Positions 60,807 through 64,000 of a DNA stretch of 64,000 nucleotides are shown here, piece by piece. The stretch is taken from contig NZ_BOMZ01000093.1 in NCBI RefSeq assembly GCF_016862455.1, forward strand, positions 97,333 to 161,332, read 5' to 3'. This DNA is from Actinoplanes utahensis. GTDB lineage: Bacteria > Actinomycetota > Actinomycetes > Mycobacteriales > Micromonosporaceae. The notes under the pieces were generated by a model that searched no databases, was not told the DNA's origin, and worked only from the letters and a program-made list of their open reading frames with translations. Position 1 is the stretch's first letter. Each line of letters begins with the position of its first letter. Both the position numbers and the translations under genes were made by a program.

Positions 60807-60847
60807 GCGGAACACTGTTCCGCTAATCTTGCGGAACGACGTTCCGT
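60807..60847. promoter_or_regulatory. two operators for the divergent TetR / hydrolase pair
   Basis: GCGGAACACTGTTCCGC (60807-60823) is a perfect 8+1+8 palindrome. GCGGAACGACGTTCCGT (60831-60847) is the same with one outer mismatch. The centres are 24 bp apart. Both lie between the divergent starts at 60791 and 60887. Confidence 0.85.
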
Positions 60848-60886
60848 CAAAGCTAGCAAACCCACGACAGTCCTGGAGACACTCTC

Positions 60887-61798
60887 ATGCCCTCTACACC
60901 GCTCGATCGCCGGCTCGTCTCGGTAAAACCACTCACCGTGCCCACCACCGGCCGCAGCGCCCCGCTTCAGGTCAAGGTCACAGCGCCCGTCGACGGCGAA
61001 AAGTTGCCCATCATCGTCTTCTCCCACGGCAATGCCTGGTCGATGGACGGCTACGAGCCCCTCGTGGACCGGTGGGCGGCCGCCGGGTTCGCCGTCGTGC
61101 AGCCCACCCACCTCGACTCCCGCCGTAACCGCATCGGCTTCGACGACTCCCGCTTCGCCAGCATCTGGCGCGTGCGCATCGCGGACCTGCACGCGATCCT
61201 GGACCACCTCGGCGACATCCTCGACCAGGTCAGCGGCCTGCCCGCACGCGCGGATCACCATCGCGTCGCGATCGTCGGGCATTCCTGGGGCGCGCAGACC
61301 ACCGGAGCCCTCCTCGGCGCCCGCGTCCTCGATGAGGCCGGCACCCCGGGTGAGAGCTTCTCCCACCCCGCGGTCAAGGCCGGCGCGCTCATTGCCGCGA
61401 CCGGCACCGGTGACAGCCTGACCCCGTTCGCGGTAGAGCACCTGCCGTTCATGCGCCCGGATTACTCCACCATGACCATCCCGGCCCTGGTGGTCACCGG
61501 CGGCAAGGACCAATCCGCCATGTCCACCCGCGGCCCCGACTGGTTCACCGACGCCTACCACCTCAGCCCCGCCCCGAAGCGGCTGCTCGGCATCGCCGAC
61601 GGCGAGCACACCCTGGGCGGGATCGCCGGAGAGGCCGTGAAGGAGACCACCGACGAGGACCCCGCCCGCGTCGCGCTCGTCGCGGACGCGGTCTCCGCCT
61701 ACCTACTCGACGTTCTCGGTCTGGACGCGACGCCCTGGCAGACCTTGGAAAAACAAGCCGCCGACAGCTCCGGCACCTTCACCATCGACACCAAGTAG
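60887..61798 (+). CDS. alpha/beta hydrolase (chlorophyllase / PAF-acetylhydrolase-like)
   Basis: The 303 residues start with a small beta domain, then LPIIVFSHGNAWSMDGYEPL as oxyanion segment, nucleophile Ser in VAIVGHSWGAQTTGALLG, Asp in VVTGGKDQSAMS and His in GIADGEHTLGGIAGEA. No signal peptide. It likely hydrolyses an ester or amide and is induced through the divergent TetR repressor, a design typical of detoxification enzymes. Confidence 0.9.
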   Translation: MPSTPLDRRLVSVKPLTVPTTGRSAPLQVKVTAPVDGEKLPIIVFSHGNAWSMDGYEPLVDRWAAAGFAVVQPTHLDSRRNRIGFDDSRFASIWRVRIADLHAILDHLGDILDQVSGLPARADHHRVAIVGHSWGAQTTGALLGARVLDEAGTPGESFSHPAVKAGALIAATGTGDSLTPFAVEHLPFMRPDYSTMTIPALVVTGGKDQSAMSTRGPDWFTDAYHLSPAPKRLLGIADGEHTLGGIAGEAVKETTDEDPARVALVADAVSAYLLDVLGLDATPWQTLEKQAADSSGTFTIDTK

Positions 61799-62527
61799 GT
61801 GCTCGGCGACCGGGCTCGGCGCTTGTCGAGCCCGGCCGAGAATCGCAGCGATCCGCGCCGTGGGCGTAACCAACCGCCATCCCGAGCAGACCCGCCGCAA
61901 CAACCGCGCGTTCTTAAAGGCGATCCGGGAAGGCGTGCGATCCGGGGACGCGCCTCCACGCGGCGGCGCAGCAGTCGTTTGCTTGGCTAGCGGTCGTTTC
62001 GCCTGCCGTGCACTCACATGCCGCATACTGCCCACGCCATCGTCATGCCAGGCAGCCAAGGCCTCCACGAGGGCATCTGACCGCACCTCCGAGGCAACCT
62101 GGTCCTGGCCCATCAGGTGCAGGCTGACCTCACCGAGGTCGAGCCCACGGGCTGGCACGCCCGCCGACGGATCCGGGCAGGGCGCCAAAGCGGGTGACGC
62201 ACCAGAGTCGCAAAGCGCGAACCAGGCGGTCCCGTGGCACTGTGCGGCAGCGAAGACAGCCAGGACTTGGGCGACCGATGGCAGGGATTCCGGCTCAGAC
62301 GGCTGGTCAGGTACGCCCCGGGAGAATCTCGCGCTGGCAGCCCACTCCAGCACATCGTCATTGACGGACAAGTGCAGCGGTATCGCATGCAATGACCAAC
62401 CCATCACCGCATTTTCCAGCGTGATCCGTTGCCCGGCTATCAACGCCGCGGTCAAGATCGATCTACCTCTTCTGCCGCGTGTAGGGCCGCGCGGTGAGTT
62501 GCTACACGTAGTCCAGCGGGCAGCCAT
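61703..62527 (-). CDS. hypothetical protein, C-terminal part doubtful
   Basis: From residue 42 (ATG 62404) the frame looks like a real soluble protein: GWSLHAIPLHLSVNDDVLEW, PSVAQVLAVFAAAQCHGTAW, LDLGEVSLHLMGQDQVASEV and SDALVEALAAWHDDGVG. From about residue 170 it becomes Arg/Pro/Ala-rich and it ends antisense inside the hydrolase gene, so the true C-terminus may be lost. The ATG at 62527 would stand only six bases from the divergent nuclease start; the ATG at 62404 is an alternative. No family recognised. Confidence 0.5.
   Translation of the reverse strand: MAARWTTCSNSPRGPTRGRRGRSILTAALIAGQRITLENAVMGWSLHAIPLHLSVNDDVLEWAASARFSRGVPDQPSEPESLPSVAQVLAVFAAAQCHGTAWFALCDSGASPALAPCPDPSAGVPARGLDLGEVSLHLMGQDQVASEVRSDALVEALAAWHDDGVGSMRHVSARQAKRPLAKQTTAAPPRGGASPDRTPSRIAFKNARLLRRVCSGWRLVTPTARIAAILGRARQAPSPVAEHLLGVDGEGAGAVGGLFFQGLPGRRVQTENVE
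61810..61835 (+). terminator. hairpin after the hydrolase gene
   Basis: Perfect 9-bp arms (CCGGGCTCG and CGAGCCCGG) with an 8-base loop begin 12 bp after the hydrolase stop. There is no T-run. Confidence 0.65.
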
Positions 62528-62533
62528 ATCGCA

Positions 62534-63682
62534 ATGAATGCTCGGCCGCCTGCTGGGGCAGGGCGTACCATCGAAAAGGTTTATGATCTTGAAGTGCCGG
62601 AGAACAACGAGGCGCTGGGCCGCCTGATCGCCAACGAGAACAGTGCCAGTGACCTGCTGGCGTTCCTGTTCGAGCGGGATCCGGCGCCACTGATCCGGGT
62701 GCTGGGGCTACCGGACGGGGAGTACCGGGTCCGGCGTGAGGGCAAGGCCGCACGGAGCCGGTTCGATCTAGTCGTGTATCGGGAGAATCATCCGGTGGCG
62801 GTGCTAGAGCTGAAGGGCGCGTCGACCGAGCACGGGGATCAGCTCGACCGCTACCAGGCTTGGGCAGCGAAATACTCGGCGGCTCTCTTCTACTGCACCC
62901 TGGACCGTGGCGATGTGCCACCCGATCCGTGGCGGGCGGTCGGGCTCGTCGAGCTCTACGGGGCGTGGCGCGACAGCACCGACCCGCACGTCGCCTGGCT
63001 CGGCGGGGAGATCGCCGGGCTGTTCGCGAGCTGGGACCAGCAGGCCGAGGGCATCATCGGCGAGTCCCGGGGCTGGTATGTGCCCGATCTAGTCACCCGC
63101 CGTGTCGCTCTCGATCTCGACAAGGTGCTGCGGGAACGGGATGGGGAGGCCGAGGCGACGCGTACGAACCCCGGCAACCCGATGTTCCTGGCCTGGCGGC
63201 GGCACCCGAACGGGGACCCGAACGCGTGGATCGGTGTGGACGTGCGCTCCGAGGGCCGCATGACCCCGGCGGCCCGATGGCTGTTCCGGCCGTGTGTGCA
63301 GGTCGAGCTGGGCGACGGGACTGCGGTCGAGGCCCGGCGGAAGGCTCACGACCTTGCCGTGGCGCTGTTGCCGGCCATGGTGCTGCCAGCGATCCAGCGG
63401 ATGCTTACCGACCTGAGCCGGCCGGAGCTGGGCCAGGCGCTGTCCGCGAACGAGCACGGTGGCCTGGCCCGGCCCGCTGACGCTGCCGTGCTGGACGAGT
63501 TTCGCAACGGCGACCTCAGCGGGTTCCATCCGGTGTTCCGCAACGACTGGAACCGGCGGCTCGCGACCCAGCTGTCCCTGGACGTCACGAGGGTGGACCG
63601 GTTCCAGCTGGCCGATCTCACCCTCGCGGTCCTCGATCACCTGGTGGCGTCAGCCCGGGAGCTTGTCGTCGATCAGGGCTAG
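62534..63682 (+). CDS. PD-(D/E)XK-type nuclease-like protein
   Basis: The 382 residues have a likely restriction-endonuclease-like core at about 60-130: REGKAARSRFDLVVYRENHP (Asp78), VAVLELKGASTEHGDQLDRY (Glu92, Lys94), then a Gln/Tyr helix (QLDRYQAWAAKYSAALFYCT). This D-ExK-Q pattern matches the family core. The C-terminal 250 residues are of unknown fold (IGVDVRSEGRMTPAARWLFR). No methyltransferase or helicase is adjacent in the window. It could be a solitary defence nuclease. Third-position bases are a little less extreme than in most neighbours. Confidence 0.75.
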   Translation: MNARPPAGAGRTIEKVYDLEVPENNEALGRLIANENSASDLLAFLFERDPAPLIRVLGLPDGEYRVRREGKAARSRFDLVVYRENHPVAVLELKGASTEHGDQLDRYQAWAAKYSAALFYCTLDRGDVPPDPWRAVGLVELYGAWRDSTDPHVAWLGGEIAGLFASWDQQAEGIIGESRGWYVPDLVTRRVALDLDKVLRERDGEAEATRTNPGNPMFLAWRRHPNGDPNAWIGVDVRSEGRMTPAARWLFRPCVQVELGDGTAVEARRKAHDLAVALLPAMVLPAIQRMLTDLSRPELGQALSANEHGGLARPADAAVLDEFRNGDLSGFHPVFRNDWNRRLATQLSLDVTRVDRFQLADLTLAVLDHLVASARELVVDQG

Positions 63683-63938
63683 GCACTGGAAGGCGGCTAG
63701 GCCGATCCGGTAAGGGCATCCAGGAGGGACTCGTCTATGGGAGCGTGGAGCCGTACTGATCTGCTGCCGATAACGCTTCGGACGCTGAGGTAATCCAAGT
63801 GGTGGCGTGCACCGTTGCGGTGATACTGCGGCGGACCGGTGGCAGAGCCAGGTTATTGCAGTGTCAACGAGCTGGCAGCTGGGTACGCACGGCGGCCTGT
63901 AGACGCGTGGGGGGCCACTGGCGTACCATGCCTCACCG
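63683..63938. other. intergenic end region, no gene seen
   Basis: After the nuclease gene I find no convincing ORF up to the tRNA-like fragment. The composition is less GC-rich than the rest of the window, consistent with acquired DNA. Confidence 0.45.
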
Positions 63939-63965
63939 AGGGTTCAACTCCCTTCCGGCCCGCAA
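63939..63965 (+). tRNA. possible tRNA 3' fragment (T arm and acceptor strand)
   Basis: GAGGGTTCAACTCCCTT has the form of a TPsiC arm: a 5-bp stem (one G-T pair) and a TTCAACT loop with the conserved TTC-A pattern. It is followed by CCGGCCCG, which could be a 3' acceptor strand. No matching GGGCCGG 5' strand, D arm or anticodon arm is found upstream, so this is not a whole tRNA. Such fragments often mark attachment sites of integrated elements. Confidence 0.35.
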
Positions 63966-64000
63966 CGCACTGTCATGCCGCCGAGCGGGTGAAGCGTGAT

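Noticed and set aside
63870..63970. A complete tRNA-Leu or tRNA-Ser gene
   Set aside because: The T arm is plausible, but no complementary 5' acceptor strand, D arm or anticodon stem can be drawn within 100 bases upstream.

Overview
The window is uniformly very GC-rich, with dense short-spaced genes, many GTG starts, ATGA/GTGA overlaps and actinobacterial families (MocR, PadR, NarL-type kinases, GPP34, UPF0303, DUF6069-like). It reads as chromosomal DNA of a filamentous actinomycete. A Micromonosporaceae (Actinoplanes-like) host is my inference; no rRNA or complete tRNA is present to settle it.

Layout. 1-4.6 kb: the tail of a membrane protein, an Atg22/UMF1-type MFS transporter with a short GntR regulator, and a divergent MocR-type regulator facing a small monooxygenase. 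4.7-8.5 kb: small enzymes and three HEAT-repeat genes, one fused to a MerR domain, around a decayed MarR gene. 8.5-10.2 kb: a rifampicin-monooxygenase-like gene (rox) preceded by a 19-codon leader ORF and a stem-loop, next to a dispersed hairpin repeat. 10.2-16.8 kb: SGNH hydrolase, lipoproteins, PhyH-type dioxygenase, an aminoglycoside-phosphotransferase-fold enzyme, a broken HIT gene and a perfect 58-bp palindrome. 16.9-23.3 kb: a tripartite tricarboxylate transporter (tctCBA), a CitA/CitB-type two-component system and a second, orphan TctC. 23.5-25.7 kb: a NarL-type two-component pair. 25.4-31.3 kb: PAP2 phosphatase, methyltransferase, RBBP9-like hydrolase, uppP, a tyrosine recombinase and an ABC-F ATPase. 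31.4-33.7 kb: an ArsR-SRPBCC-DUF6069 operon with two palindromic operators, and a membrane protein coupled to a PadR regulator. 33.7-47.5 kb: mostly housekeeping and hypothetical genes, including a TSUP exporter, GPP34 protein, amino-acid permease and FAD dehydrogenase. 47.6-52.0 kb: a compact NRPS-independent siderophore (NIS) locus of two IucA/IucC synthetases and a PLP decarboxylase. 52.0-55.1 kb: a cluster of broken genes. 55.2-59.1 kb: kinase-fold enzyme, acetyltransferase-TetR operon, and an MFS transporter with a repeat-filled loop. 59.1-64 kb: an island-like end with a truncated transposase, a TetR/hydrolase pair, a PD-(D/E)XK nuclease and what looks like a tRNA 3' fragment.

Two themes recur. 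First, gene decay: MarR, HIT, DoxX, DapA, SnoaL, DinB, a nonsense-interrupted gene and a transposase all survive as remnants, and two functional-looking genes run far into their antisense neighbours as if they had lost their stop codons. Second, non-coding structure: a ~100-bp hairpin repeat (two copies with a compensatory stem change), a ~140-bp dispersed repeat (three copies) and a 58-bp perfect palindrome that appears to be built from one end of that repeat. All alignments were done by eye; family names come from recognised motifs and not from database searches.
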